Shown here piece by piece: positions 1 through 9,043 of a stretch of DNA of 64,000 nucleotides. The notes below the pieces were generated by a model. The model worked only from the letters and a program-made list of their open reading frames with translations. It was not told where the DNA came from and did no database searches. Made by a program: the position numbers and the translations under genes. Numbering within the stretch: the stretch's first letter is position 1; each line of letters opens with the position of its first letter. This DNA is from Thiospirochaeta perfilievii (GTDB lineage Bacteria > Spirochaetota > Spirochaetia > DSM-2461), in contig NZ_CP035807.1 in assembly GCF_008329945.1 (NCBI RefSeq), positions 3,348,001 to 3,412,000 of the forward strand, given 5' to 3'.

Positions 1-349
1 TCTCTGGGGCAGAACCTGGTTGTCCTGTTCTTAAAATAATTCTTATTAAGTTGTTTTTTAATGTTTCTCTTATATCTCTTGCTACTAACAATCCTGCATC
101 ATCAGTCTCCATAACAACATCTAGAAGCAGAACTGCTATGTCATCATGCTCTTTTAGTATCTCTATTGTCTCGCTTCTAGAATAAGCGTCATATATTTCT
201 ACTTTTCTATTTTCATATATAAAATTAGATAAGACAATTTTTGTAATTGTATGTATCTCTTTTTCATCATCTGAAATTAAAATTTTCCAAGGTTTAAGTG
301 AGATTTTTTGTGTTTCAGTAATTTCTTCTGCAAAAATAAAATCGTCCAT
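1..349 (-). CDS. Response regulator with N-terminal receiver domain (DUF3369 type), 3' part outside window
   Basis: The minus-strand frame opens with ATG at 349 and is still open at base 1, giving 116 residues. It reads as a receiver domain: an acidic pair near the N-terminus (ILISDDEKE), then a hydrophobic strand with the likely phosphoacceptor aspartate (LLLDVVMETDDAG), then a strand rich in R and T (IRIILRTGQPG). The LKPWKIL lead-in and the METDDAG and RTGQPG motifs are typical of regulators whose next domain is DUF3369, often followed by an HD-GYP or similar output. That part lies outside the window, so the output is unknown. The insertion sequence begins only 50 bp upstream of the start, so the native promoter may have been replaced or separated. 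Confidence 0.8.
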   Translation of the reverse strand, partial: MDDFIFAEEITETQKISLKPWKILISDDEKEIHTITKIVLSNFIYENRKVEIYDAYSRSETIEILKEHDDIAVLLLDVVMETDDAGLLVARDIRETLKNNLIRIILRTGQPGSAPE

Positions 350-406
350 AAAAATAATTGTAGCAGAGTGGGATTCTAAGGTCAAATAAAATATAAATAA
401 AAAAGG

Positions 407-448
407 GGCTGTTGCAAAAGTCATTATGACTTTCAACAGCCTTTTTTT
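407..448 (+). terminator. Terminator-like hairpin in the left end of the IS
   Basis: GGCTGTTG plus AAAGTCAT pairs with ATGACTTT plus CAACAGCC around a tiny loop, with one bulged C, and is followed by seven T. Read into the element, this would block transcription entering from the left flank and so protect the transposase gene from outside promoters. Confidence 0.7.
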
Positions 449-549
449 ATTTATAAACGTGATTTTCAGTAGTTTTCAAAATAAAAGGGACCACAAAGTA
501 GTCCCAACGTGCTAAAATTTGGTTGTTGACATCAAAAAGGAGCACGTAA

Positions 550-2133
550 ATGTATATTACAGACTTTTGCAATCATAAACAATCATATTTAGACTTAAAT
601 ATTTCTATTCCATTAAAAGTAACAGACCATCAAGCGGCACTAATGCTTATGTTACAGGGTCTAGATTATAGTAAATTTGAAAAACCTAAGAAGAAGTCTG
701 GACGACCTCCTGCTGTGGATAGTTATACAATGATGCTGATACTTCTATATGCTCGAACACAGGGAAAGTATAGCTCTCGTGATACCGAGAAGTTATGCAA
801 GAGAGATCTCTTTCTATTAAAAGTTCTTGATGGTAAAAAAGCTCCTGACCATTCAACCATAGATAGATTCATACAACAGCACTCAGATGCAATAGACAAC
901 CTTTTTTATCAGCAAATTAATCGTCTCGGATCTTTGGGAGAATTAACAAAAAATATAGTTTTCCAAGATGGAACCAAAATTGAGTCCAAAGCTAACAGAT
1001 ATACATTTATTTGGAAAAAATCTATTAAAAAGAACCTTCCTAAACTAATAAATCATATAGAAGAAATAATACATGAATCTGTAAACTTATATCCAATAGA
1101 ATTAGAGAATAGTTCTCCCGAAGATGCTCTAAAAAGTATAATAGAGTATTTAATGGGAACTACTGATAACCTGAAGCCAAATAAAACAGGACGTGGTCAT
1201 CGGATTACAGCGGAACAGAGAATATTTAGAGATACTAACATATATTTAAAGAAATTAGAGGATTACAAGAATCAACTAGATGCTATGCCCGAGCGAAATA
1301 GTATGAGTAAAACTGATCCCGATGCTACTTTTATGAGGATGAAAGAGGACCATATGCGGAATGGACAATTGAAACCTGCATATAATCTTCAGGTTCTAGT
1401 TGATGGAGGTTATATCGTTGGAAACTACGCTAGTTCAGACAGAACTGATTACGCAACAATGATTCCAGCTATCGACCACATGCATGAAAGAATAGATTGG
1501 AAGTATAAAAAATATTGTGCTGATAGTGGGTATGATTGTCAGCACAACCATGAGGCATTGGAAAAAAGGGACATTGAGTCATATATAAAGCCAATGAAAT
1601 ACGAACACTCAAAAAAGAGGAAAGTAAAATCAGACATTGGGCTAAAGGATAATATGACCTATGATAAGGACAATGATTGTTTCATCTGTTCTAGAGGTAA
1701 AAAGTTAGTTCTAAAACATCTGAAAGTTAAGAAGGATAAGTATGGTAATGAACAAGTTACGCATGTATATAGATGTAAACGGGGATGTAAAAGTTGCCCT
1801 GTAAAATCTGCCTGTATGAAAAAAAGTAAAGCAAAATATAAACAGGTACAGATAAATCATACTCTTGCAGAGTTTCAGAGAAAATCTACTGAAAGGATTT
1901 CTAGTCCCTTAGGTAAAGAGATAAGGGTTAACAGAAGTATTCAAGCTGAAGGAGCTTTTGCACAGATAAAAAACAACTGGTCATTTAAAAGGTTCTTAAG
2001 AAAAGGGATTAAAGGTATACATACAGATTGGAATCTGATGTGTATGTCTATGAATATTATTCACTTGGGTTATAGACTAGCAAGAAATGAACTTGGTATC
2101 CCATTTTATCATACCCTTGAAAATTCCGCTTAG
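550..2133 (+). CDS. IS1182-family DDE transposase
   Basis: A 527-residue transposase, full length for the IS1182 family. The N-terminal part (about 1-115) is the DUF772-type domain. The DDE catalytic residues can be placed: D near 140 in VFQDGTKIE, D near 323 in CADSGYD, and E near 467 in IQAEGAF, which lies in the DDE_Tnp_1_6-type C-terminal domain. The C-x2-C and C-x4-C residues around 405-430 (RCKRGCKSCPVKSAC) resemble a zinc-binding insert common in this family. Start ATG at 550 has a good ribosome site, AGGAG, 7 nt upstream. No internal stop or frameshift is seen, so the element may still move. Confidence 0.95.
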   Translation: MYITDFCNHKQSYLDLNISIPLKVTDHQAALMLMLQGLDYSKFEKPKKKSGRPPAVDSYTMMLILLYARTQGKYSSRDTEKLCKRDLFLLKVLDGKKAPDHSTIDRFIQQHSDAIDNLFYQQINRLGSLGELTKNIVFQDGTKIESKANRYTFIWKKSIKKNLPKLINHIEEIIHESVNLYPIELENSSPEDALKSIIEYLMGTTDNLKPNKTGRGHRITAEQRIFRDTNIYLKKLEDYKNQLDAMPERNSMSKTDPDATFMRMKEDHMRNGQLKPAYNLQVLVDGGYIVGNYASSDRTDYATMIPAIDHMHERIDWKYKKYCADSGYDCQHNHEALEKRDIESYIKPMKYEHSKKRKVKSDIGLKDNMTYDKDNDCFICSRGKKLVLKHLKVKKDKYGNEQVTHVYRCKRGCKSCPVKSACMKKSKAKYKQVQINHTLAEFQRKSTERISSPLGKEIRVNRSIQAEGAFAQIKNNWSFKRFLRKGIKGIHTDWNLMCMSMNIIHLGYRLARNELGIPFYHTLENSA

Positions 2134-2282
2134 ACTTTAGAGTTGATAACTATTATAAGTAGTCTCATTTTATTTGGTATTACAATCTAACTTTAAATTA
2201 AAAAGCTGTTAGAAGAGGATTTTCTTCCATTTTTATACAATTTTTATCATAATTTATATTCTTTATGTTTATAAACAAAAAA

Positions 2283-2321
2283 GACTGTTACAAAATATTA
2301 CTTTTGCAACAGCCCCTTTTT
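2283..2321. terminator. Hairpin at right end of the IS
   Basis: GACTGTT-CAAAA pairs with TTTTG-AACAG-C, closing into the right terminal repeat; T-rich sequence follows at 2317-2324. It mirrors the left-end hairpin and probably ends transposase transcription before the tRNA genes. Confidence 0.5.
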
Positions 2322-2331
2322 ATTGTAATTA

Positions 2332-2404
2332 CTCCCCCGGACGGGCTCGAACCGCCGACCTAGTGATTAACAGTCACCCGCTCTACCAACTGAGCTACAG
2401 GAGA
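2332..2404 (-). tRNA. tRNA-Asn (GTT), copy 3 of 3
   Basis: A 73-nt cloverleaf on the minus strand with acceptor TCTCCTG/CGGGGGA, anticodon loop CTGTTAA giving anticodon GTT, and T-loop TTCGAGC. The CCA tail is not encoded. It is the last gene of a three-copy tandem set reading towards the IS. Confidence 0.95.
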
Positions 2405-2466
2405 AAGTAGGTTTTTTTAGTTCTCCTTATGAACTTTTTTAGTAAGTAAAAACTTATCTAAAATTA

Positions 2467-2539
2467 CTCCTCCAGACGGACTTGAACCGCCGACCTAGTG
2501 ATTAACAGTCACCCGCTCTACCAACTGAGCTATAGAAGA
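2467..2539 (-). tRNA. tRNA-Asn (GTT), copy 2 of 3
   Basis: A 73-nt cloverleaf whose body is nearly identical to the neighbouring copies, with a diverged acceptor (TCTTCTA/TGGAGGA, still pairing) and T-loop TTCAAGT. Anticodon GTT. The compensatory acceptor changes suggest it is still functional. Confidence 0.95.
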
Positions 2540-2555
2540 ATATTAGTTAAAGTTT

Positions 2556-2628
2556 CTCCCCCGGACGGACTCGAACCGCCGACCTAGTGATTAACAGTCA
2601 CCCGCTCTACCAACTGAGCTACAGGAGA
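2556..2628 (-). tRNA. tRNA-Asn (GTT), copy 1 of 3
   Basis: A 73-nt cloverleaf with anticodon GTT and acceptor TCTCCTG/CGGGGGA. First gene after the promoter at 2650-2678, about 15 nt downstream of the predicted transcription start. Confidence 0.95.
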
Positions 2629-2649
2629 ATATCTCTAACAACAAGCAGT

Positions 2650-2678
2650 AATATACAAAAGAGTTAAAAATGTGTCAA
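2650..2678 (-). promoter_or_regulatory. Sigma70-type promoter of the tRNA-Asn cluster
   Basis: On the minus strand, TTGACA (2678-2673), 17 nt, then TATATT (2655-2650). This is near consensus, with transcription starting about 2643, just ahead of tRNA-Asn copy 1. The promoter overlaps an imperfect hairpin (GAGTTAA..TTAACTC) that may also serve as a weak terminator for metK. Confidence 0.8.
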
Positions 2679-2700
2679 TATTCTTAACTCTTTTTTTTTA

Positions 2701-3879
2701 TTATAGTAGTGCCTTTTTTAACGCCTCTACAACATCTGTCTTTTCCCAAGGGAAATCTGGTCTACCAAAGTGACCATAAGCAGCTGTAGGTGAGTATATA
2801 GGTCTTTTAAGATCCAATGTTTTAATTATACCAGAAGGTGTAAGGGAGAAATTATCCCAAACAGCTTTCTCAATTAAGCTATCATCGATCTTACCTGTAT
2901 TAAATGTATTTACAAAGACTGAAACAGGTTCAGCTACTCCAATAGCATAGGCTAATTCCACTTCACATTTATCTGCAATACCAGCTTTTACTATGTTTTT
3001 AGCAATGTATCTAGCCATATATGCTGCAGACCTATCAACTTTAGATGGGTCCTTACCACTAAAAGCACCACCACCATGGGCAGCAGCACCTCCGTACGTA
3101 TCTACAATTATTTTTCTACCTGTTAAACCTGCATCACCCTTTGGTCCACCAATAACAAAACGACCTGTTGGATTCATATGGAATATTGTTTTATCGTCGA
3201 TTAAATGACTAGGTAGGGCTTTTTTTACAATCTCTTCAATTAAACCCTCTCTAATCTCTTCATATTTAATCTCCCGCCCATTAACAAACTCATCGTGTTG
3301 ATGGGAAAGAACTACAGCAGGAATTCTATATGGAACTCCATCTTTGTACTCAACTGTAACCTGGCATTTTGAATCCGGTCTTAAGAAGTCTAAGACCCTG
3401 TTATGTCTAACTTCTGATGCTTTTTTCATAATCTCATGGGAGTAGAAAATTGGTGCAGGCATTAACTCTGGTGTATCCTTACACGCATAGCCAAACATCA
3501 TCCCTTGGTCTCCGGCTCCCTGCTCTTTATGTAGTCCAGCTCCAGCTGTAACTCCCTGGGAAATATCAGCTGATTGTTCATTTATAACAGAAAGTACTGC
3601 ACAGGTTTGATGATCAATTCCATACTCGGCATTATCATAACCTATCTTCTCTAGGGTTTTTTTTACAGTTTTTATAATATCAATATAACTATTGGTGGTC
3701 ATCTCTCCACCAACTAGAATCATACCAGTTGATGCAAAACACTCACAACCTACCCTTGATTCTGGGTCGCTTGTTAAAGCTGCATCTAATATAGCATCTG
3801 ATATTTGGTCACATACTTTATCAGGATGCCCTTCCCCGACACTTTCAGATGTAAATATATAGTTATCTCTATTAGCCAT
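2701..3879 (-). CDS. metK: S-adenosylmethionine synthetase
   Basis: Makes S-adenosylmethionine from methionine and ATP in the cytoplasm. The 392-residue length is normal for bacterial MetK. Family signatures are all present: [13 protein letters not shown] at the N-terminus, [12 protein letters not shown] near 120, and the glycine-rich [19 protein letters not shown] near 270-290. Start ATG at 3879 follows a strong ribosome site (GGAGG, 7 nt). I see no SAM riboswitch in the 49-bp gap to the upstream gene. Transcription would run on towards the tRNA-Asn promoter region. Confidence 0.98.
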   Translation of the reverse strand: MANRDNYIFTSESVGEGHPDKVCDQISDAILDAALTSDPESRVGCECFASTGMILVGGEMTTNSYIDIIKTVKKTLEKIGYDNAEYGIDHQTCAVLSVINEQSADISQGVTAGAGLHKEQGAGDQGMMFGYACKDTPELMPAPIFYSHEIMKKASEVRHNRVLDFLRPDSKCQVTVEYKDGVPYRIPAVVLSHQHDEFVNGREIKYEEIREGLIEEIVKKALPSHLIDDKTIFHMNPTGRFVIGGPKGDAGLTGRKIIVDTYGGAAAHGGGAFSGKDPSKVDRSAAYMARYIAKNIVKAGIADKCEVELAYAIGVAEPVSVFVNTFNTGKIDDSLIEKAVWDNFSLTPSGIIKTLDLKRPIYSPTAAYGHFGRPDFPWEKTDVVEALKKALL

Positions 3880-3928
3880 TATTTAGCCTCCATTCGTAAT
3901 TAAGTATAATATATTATAAATCATTATT

Positions 3929-4597
3929 TTATACAAATAGGGTTTTAGTTAAGGATTTGTAATCTGTTGAATCATTAATAATTTCGCAAAGTAGGGTAGA
4001 ACCTAGTAGTTTTACTTTAAAATCTACATTAATGATACTCTCATCAATAGATAATGAGGAGTTTAGAATAAGATCATCATTTTTTATATTAGCTATTTCA
4101 TCTATGGATTCTGGTAAAAAAATAAAACTATCCCGATTTATTTGGGTTATATAACCTGAGATAAAAGAGAAGTCTTCTGGTTTTACAAAACCTAATCCAA
4201 TCTCATCCTGTTTGGGAAAGTAAACCTCTGTGCTTATACTTTTAGGTAGTTTCTCCAATATTAATTTTTTTACATCTTTGTAATTTTGATTGTTTATAGG
4301 AACTATCAAGCTACCACGTAGAAAATTAAACTCTTTTATCTCTTTATTACCTAGTTCTCCTTCTAATATAAATAGGGTTTGGGTCTCATTGTAGATATCC
4401 CTTAGGGATGATAAAAATATTTTCCACATTCTAGGGTAGTCATTACAGGAAAAAAAAACGACACTTGGCTCAATTTCTACTAAGTTATCAATCGCTTTTA
4501 ATGGATTTTTATATGAAATAGTCTCTATTCCTAGGGATTTGTAAAGGGATTTATATCTATTGTCAAATGGTTTTTCACCAACATAAATCAGTTTCAT
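3929..4597 (-). CDS. Unknown protein, degenerate receiver-like fold plus possible PilZ-like domain
   Basis: 222 residues, not recognised by name. The first ~115 residues look like an alpha/beta receiver-type fold (MKLIYVGEKPF..., then PSVVFFSCNDYPRMW where a phosphoacceptor Asp would lie, then GSLIVPI), but the acidic pocket is missing. Residues ~120-222 are mostly short beta segments that could form a PilZ-like barrel; I do not see the RxxxR and D/NxSxxG c-di-GMP motifs. It starts 3 bp after the stop of the upstream exported protein gene, so the two are probably co-transcribed. The domain guesses are inference from strand pattern only. Confidence 0.55.
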   Translation of the reverse strand: MKLIYVGEKPFDNRYKSLYKSLGIETISYKNPLKAIDNLVEIEPSVVFFSCNDYPRMWKIFLSSLRDIYNETQTLFILEGELGNKEIKEFNFLRGSLIVPINNQNYKDVKKLILEKLPKSISTEVYFPKQDEIGLGFVKPEDFSFISGYITQINRDSFIFLPESIDEIANIKNDDLILNSSLSIDESIINVDFKVKLLGSTLLCEIINDSTDYKSLTKTLFV

Positions 4598-4600
4598 CTA

Positions 4601-5545
4601 CTACTCTGTTCCAAGATTTAATACTTCATATGTGCTTATATACCAAATACCATCTGTTTTATTTAGATGATATATATACTTTTTATTCTCTATATAGTCT
4701 GGAAATTTATACTTTGTATAAACAACTACCTCGGCTTTCTCAGAGGTATAACTAGTATTTGTTATTTCAAACGAGTAGGGAATAGATATCATATTACTTT
4801 CAACACTACCATCCATTATATCTCTTTTAAAGTTATCCATCATAGTTAACTGCTCTTCCTCAGTTGCTCTACTGTATTTCCTGCTTCTATCCTCATTATT
4901 TAAAAATAGTTGTTTTAAGTCTAAGTATAAAAAGAATTTATTCCACTGGGATTTTGATCTAGCAAGTATAGTGTATTCAACTACCTTATCTGGAGATAGG
5001 GCATCTTTTTTTAATACTTCCTTTGTTATCTCTTTTGCAAGTTCCTCTTCTGTGTCCTTGTTTGAACCATTTTTAACAGATAAGACTAGGCTGTTACTCT
5101 CGATAACACTATTTTTTACACCATTACTTATATCAGTTAAGAAGTTAGCAGTAACTCTATATAGTCCTGGTTTGTCAATTATTATATATCTTGCAAGGTC
5201 AACAATAAAATTATACTCATCCCCAGGTTCTAATCTAACTTCTCTTATAAATACAGGTTGATTTGTGTTCCTCGCTATGATAAATTTCTCCTGGTGGGGA
5301 AGAATCTCTTTTTTTAGGGTTTCAACAACAAAGTCAACGTTGAAAATACGTTGATCTGCAATATCAAAAGTTTTGGAAGAAGTAGAGTTGTTTTGTATTA
5401 ATATCTTTACTGGGATGCTTTTATTTGGATAATAAATAGTTTTATTAAAGTACCTAATTGTGCACTGTAGCTCATTGTTTGCTGCAAAAGCCAATGATGA
5501 GAAAATTGAAAATATTATTATTGCTGTAATATGTTTTTTTAGCAT
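4601..5545 (-). CDS. Exported protein of unknown function
   Basis: 314 residues with a clear signal peptide (KKHITAIIIFSIFSSLAFAA, cleavage near residue 21) and no lipobox cysteine, so probably periplasmic. Residues ~25-150 look like an Ig-like/beta-sandwich module (YPNKSIPVKILIQNNS, VRLEPGDEYNFIVDL, GLYRVTANF). The remainder contains a charged alpha-helical part and a C-terminal NTF2-like-looking segment (VVVYTKYKFPDYIENKKYIYHLNKTDGIWYIS type pattern). Ribosome site GGAG precedes ATG 5545. It is divergent from mfd (48 bp apart) and followed directly by the 222-residue unknown. Function not known. Confidence 0.7.
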   Translation of the reverse strand: MLKKHITAIIIFSIFSSLAFAANNELQCTIRYFNKTIYYPNKSIPVKILIQNNSTSSKTFDIADQRIFNVDFVVETLKKEILPHQEKFIIARNTNQPVFIREVRLEPGDEYNFIVDLARYIIIDKPGLYRVTANFLTDISNGVKNSVIESNSLVLSVKNGSNKDTEEELAKEITKEVLKKDALSPDKVVEYTILARSKSQWNKFFLYLDLKQLFLNNEDRSRKYSRATEEEQLTMMDNFKRDIMDGSVESNMISIPYSFEITNTSYTSEKAEVVVYTKYKFPDYIENKKYIYHLNKTDGIWYISTYEVLNLGTE

Positions 5546-5593
5546 GTTTACTCCACACTTGTTATTGTTATTTTTATAGTATCGGATGTTTAT

Positions 5594-8500
5594 ATGGTTT
5601 CATTATTAGAAAATAAAATTTTATCACTCTTAAATAAAAGTGAGAGTTTCAATTTAGCTACTTCAGCTTTTATTAATAGGGAGTTCCCTATCGAGGTAAC
5701 TGGGGTACGTGGTGGCTTCTCAACTTTCCTGCTATCAGCCTTTAATAGGTATACAAAGGAGAACTCAGTTATTGTTGTTCCTACTGAACAGGACGCAATA
5801 GATCTATACAATGATTTAAGTTTAGTTACAGATAGTGTTCAAATTATGCCTTGGTGGGGGACCATGCTTTATAAGGGTATATCCCCTGGTTCCCAGGTTT
5901 TTGGTAAACGTGTTGATTGTTTAAATAACCTGCTATTTAATAAGAAGATAACTACTATCTTATCCCTTAGAAGTTTTATCACCAATTTACCAGATCCTAA
6001 ATACCTAAAACCTTTAAATAAAGAGTTAAAGATCAAAGATGAGATAGATCTTTTTGAGATTGATACTCTATTAAGTAGTTTTGGATATAATAAGGTTCCA
6101 AGGGTAACTATTCATGGGGAGTTTGCATTAAGGGGAGAGGTTTTAGATTTTTTCCCTCCAGGATCTATGGAGGCTGTTAGAATTGTATTTGAATTTGATG
6201 AAATAGAGGATATTAAACTTTTTGACCCTGTAAATCAGATCTCCACAGAGAGTATTAAAAAAACAACTATACACCCTATAAAAGAGGTTACTTGGACTGA
6301 TGAAAGAATCAACTGTTTAGAAAAGAATATCGCGAACTCCTTTGATGGGGACTTCTCTGACCTGATACAGAAGCTAAAGGATTTTAGGGAGTTACGTGGA
6401 GAAGAGCTGCTATTTCCTTTAAGTTTTGATGATAAGTTTACTATTTTAGACTATTTAGAGCCATCTTCCCATGTTTATATAATTGACCCTGAGTCCCTTG
6501 AGGCTAGAAGCCATAATCTTGATAAGGAGTATTTAGAACTCTATACAAAGGCGCTAGCAACAAACTTAATAGTTCCCAATCCAAAGGATGTTATGTCATC
6601 CTATAGTGATCTTTATAATAAGATTGAAAGACTGGTTCTTTTTCCTGCATTGAAGCAAAAGTTTGATTACAATACTAAAGTAAACGTCGATTTTATATGT
6701 GAATCTGGAAGGTCTTTTTTTGGTAATGTAAACTACTTAAAAGAAGAGCTTACAATGTATAAAAACAGTGGGTACTCAGTATATATTTTCGCAGAGAGTA
6801 AATCCCAGGGAGAGAGAATCTCTCATATGCTTAAGGATTATGATGTTAATGTTATAACAGAGGGGATCTCCTCTGGTTTTATACTACCAAAACTTAAAAT
6901 AGCTGTAATACAAGAGAATGAAATTTTTGGAAGAAGAAAACGTAACTCAACTGCTGTTAAGAAGGTTAAATCCCAGGTTATTGACTCCTTTATAGAGCTT
7001 AATCCTGGGGACTATATAGTTCATGTTAACCACGGAATAGGTCTATTTCAGGGTATTAAGAGAATGACTGTAGGTGGTAATGAAAGAGATTATATAACCC
7101 TATTATATGCCGAGGAAGAGACTGTCTTTATCCCTATTGAACAGGTTAATATGGTTCAGAAGTATATAGGGCAAGAGGGGAAAAATCCAAAACTAGATCA
7201 GATCGGTGGTAAAAGCTGGGCTAAGAAAAAAAATAAAGTAAGAAAAAGTGTAGAGGACTTAGCGGATATGCTTATTCAGCTCTATGCTAAAAGAGAGAGG
7301 GCTGTAGGCTTCTCATTTCCTGCTGATGATGACTTTCAATTAGGTTTTGAAGCTTCATTCCCCTATCAAGAGACATCTGACCAACTTACTGCAATAGCTG
7401 AAATTAAAGAGGATATGGAGAGGCCTAAACCTATGGATAGACTGCTTTGTGGAGATGTTGGTTTTGGAAAAACCGAGGTTGCTATGCGTGCAGCATTTAA
7501 GGCCGTAATGGGTGGAAAACAGGTAGTCTTTCTATGTCCAACTACAATTTTAGCAGAACAGCATTATGAAAATTTTGTTGAGAGGTTTAAGCAATTCCCA
7601 GTTAAAATATCTATGTTATCTAGATTTGTTAATAAGGCTGATCAGAAAAAAACTCTAACTAATATAGAGAGTGGGGAAGTAGATATTATAATTGGAACCC
7701 ATAGGCTCTTATCAAAGGATGTAAAGTATAAAAAACTAGGTCTAGTTATGGTTGATGAAGAGCAGAGGTTTGGAGTAAAGGATAAGGAGAAATTAAAGGA
7801 TATGAAAAACTCCATTGACTCCCTGGCCCTATCTGCAACACCAATTCCAAGAACACTTCATATGTCCCTTGTTAAAATTAGGGATATGTCTGTATTAAAA
7901 ACTCCTCCATATAATAGACAACCTGTAGAAACATTTGTACAAGAGTTTACAGAAGAGGTTGTAGTAAAGGCTATAAGACGGGAAGTTGACCGGGGAGGAC
8001 AGGTCTTCTTTCTGCATAATAGGGTAGAGAGCTTAGATAATATAAGACTCTTTTTAGAGAAACTAATGCCGGAGGTACTAATTGAGACAGCCCATGGGCA
8101 GATGAGTCCCCATGAGTTAGAAGATATTATGCATAGGTTTATCCATGGTGCTTACCAGGTTCTAGTTTCAACAACAATTGTTGAAAACGGTATAGATATA
8201 CCAAATGTAAATACAATAATAATTGATAAGGCAAATACCTATGGACTCTCCCAACTATACCAGTTGCGAGGAAGGGTTGGCCGTGGAGGCAAACAAGCCT
8301 ACGCCTATCTACTATACCCTGATGGCAGGGCTTTAACAGACATAGCTATGAAGCGACTACAGATAATTTCAGATTTTACAGAACTAGGTGCCGGTTTTAA
8401 AATAGCAATGAAAGATATGGAGGTAAGAGGGGCTGGAAACCTTCTTGGAAGAGAGCAGTCTGGTGAGATTCATACTGTTGGTTTTGACATGTATCTAAGA

Positions 8501-8998
8501 CTTTTAGAAGAGGCTGTATTAGAGAGGTCTCCAGATGCTAAGGATAGGGCTCCTGAAGTATACTTAGAGCTTAGTTATACAGGATTTATTCCCGATTCAT
8601 ATATTACAAGTCAAACAGAAAAGATGGAGATTTACAAAAAAATTGCTGCAATTGATAGTGAAGCTGAACTTGAGGCTGTTCATAAGGAGATTTATGACAG
8701 ATTTGGACCACTTCCTGATGAGATACTTAGTCTTATATCCCTATCTGAGATTAAAATTGTATGCAAAGAGTTGTGGATTAAGAGTATTTTAGAGAGAAAA
8801 AATATACTAGATATTGAGTTTGGGAAGTTAACAGTAATTGAGCCAGATAGAGTTTTAAGATTGATAACAATAAGTAAGGGTAAAGTGCGTTATAATCCAA
8901 GTCGACCAAATTTTTTAACTATGGAAGTTGACCCAAATATTGGTTTAAAAGAGAAGTCTGAATTTATAAGGGATAGAATTTCAATGCTTAAGTCATAG
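5594..8998 (+). CDS. mfd: Transcription-repair coupling factor
   Basis: Mfd removes RNA polymerase stalled at DNA lesions and recruits UvrA for nucleotide excision repair. At 1134 residues it is full length. Visible parts: an N-terminal UvrB-homology module, the RNA-polymerase interaction domain starting near 470 (GDYIVHVNHGIGLFQGI), helicase motif I near 620 (CGDVGFGKTEVA), the DEEQ box near 719, motif III (LSATPIPRTL), motif VI (QLRGRVGRGGKQAYAYLLY), and the C-terminal TRCF domain. No clear Shine-Dalgarno sequence precedes ATG 5594. trmB follows closely with its own promoter-like sequence. Confidence 0.98.
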   Translation: MVSLLENKILSLLNKSESFNLATSAFINREFPIEVTGVRGGFSTFLLSAFNRYTKENSVIVVPTEQDAIDLYNDLSLVTDSVQIMPWWGTMLYKGISPGSQVFGKRVDCLNNLLFNKKITTILSLRSFITNLPDPKYLKPLNKELKIKDEIDLFEIDTLLSSFGYNKVPRVTIHGEFALRGEVLDFFPPGSMEAVRIVFEFDEIEDIKLFDPVNQISTESIKKTTIHPIKEVTWTDERINCLEKNIANSFDGDFSDLIQKLKDFRELRGEELLFPLSFDDKFTILDYLEPSSHVYIIDPESLEARSHNLDKEYLELYTKALATNLIVPNPKDVMSSYSDLYNKIERLVLFPALKQKFDYNTKVNVDFICESGRSFFGNVNYLKEELTMYKNSGYSVYIFAESKSQGERISHMLKDYDVNVITEGISSGFILPKLKIAVIQENEIFGRRKRNSTAVKKVKSQVIDSFIELNPGDYIVHVNHGIGLFQGIKRMTVGGNERDYITLLYAEEETVFIPIEQVNMVQKYIGQEGKNPKLDQIGGKSWAKKKNKVRKSVEDLADMLIQLYAKRERAVGFSFPADDDFQLGFEASFPYQETSDQLTAIAEIKEDMERPKPMDRLLCGDVGFGKTEVAMRAAFKAVMGGKQVVFLCPTTILAEQHYENFVERFKQFPVKISMLSRFVNKADQKKTLTNIESGEVDIIIGTHRLLSKDVKYKKLGLVMVDEEQRFGVKDKEKLKDMKNSIDSLALSATPIPRTLHMSLVKIRDMSVLKTPPYNRQPVETFVQEFTEEVVVKAIRREVDRGGQVFFLHNRVESLDNIRLFLEKLMPEVLIETAHGQMSPHELEDIMHRFIHGAYQVLVSTTIVENGIDIPNVNTIIIDKANTYGLSQLYQLRGRVGRGGKQAYAYLLYPDGRALTDIAMKRLQIISDFTELGAGFKIAMKDMEVRGAGNLLGREQSGEIHTVGFDMYLRLLEEAVLERSPDAKDRAPEVYLELSYTGFIPDSYITSQTEKMEIYKKIAAIDSEAELEAVHKEIYDRFGPLPDEILSLISLSEIKIVCKELWIKSILERKNILDIEFGKLTVIEPDRVLRLITISKGKVRYNPSRPNFLTMEVDPNIGLKEKSEFIRDRISMLKS

Positions 8999-9007
8999 TC
9001 TTTCTGC

Positions 9008-9036
9008 TTGATTTTTATACATCTTTTTAGTAATAT
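9008..9036 (+). promoter_or_regulatory. Promoter for leaderless trmB
   Basis: TTGATT (9008-9013), 17 nt, TAATAT (9031-9036). The expected start of transcription coincides with the ATG at 9044 (7 nt after the -10 box). Confidence 0.55.
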
Positions 9037-9043
9037 ATATTCA

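Larger units (their letters stand above)
400..2321 (+). mobile_element. Insertion sequence, IS1182 family, apparently intact
   Basis: A 22-bp perfect terminal inverted repeat (400-421 and 2300-2321) encloses one full-length transposase gene, for a total of about 1.92 kb. Just inside each end is a second inverted copy, so each end folds into a hairpin. The left one is followed by a T-run and looks like a terminator. I could not see a convincing target-site duplication in the A/T-rich flanks. The repeat edges are ambiguous by 1-5 bases because both run into A/T tracts. The element sits between the response regulator start and the tRNA-Asn cluster. Confidence 0.88.

Noticed and set aside
2993-3208. 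Open frame antisense to metK
   Set aside because: Lies wholly inside the conserved metK gene on the other strand and encodes no recognisable pattern; a shadow frame.
3880-3928. SAM riboswitch ahead of metK
   Set aside because: The gap is only 49 bp and shows no conserved riboswitch core or terminator.
4567-5261. Plus-strand short frames opposite the exported protein gene
   Set aside because: They mirror the minus-strand gene, lack ribosome sites and overlap each other.
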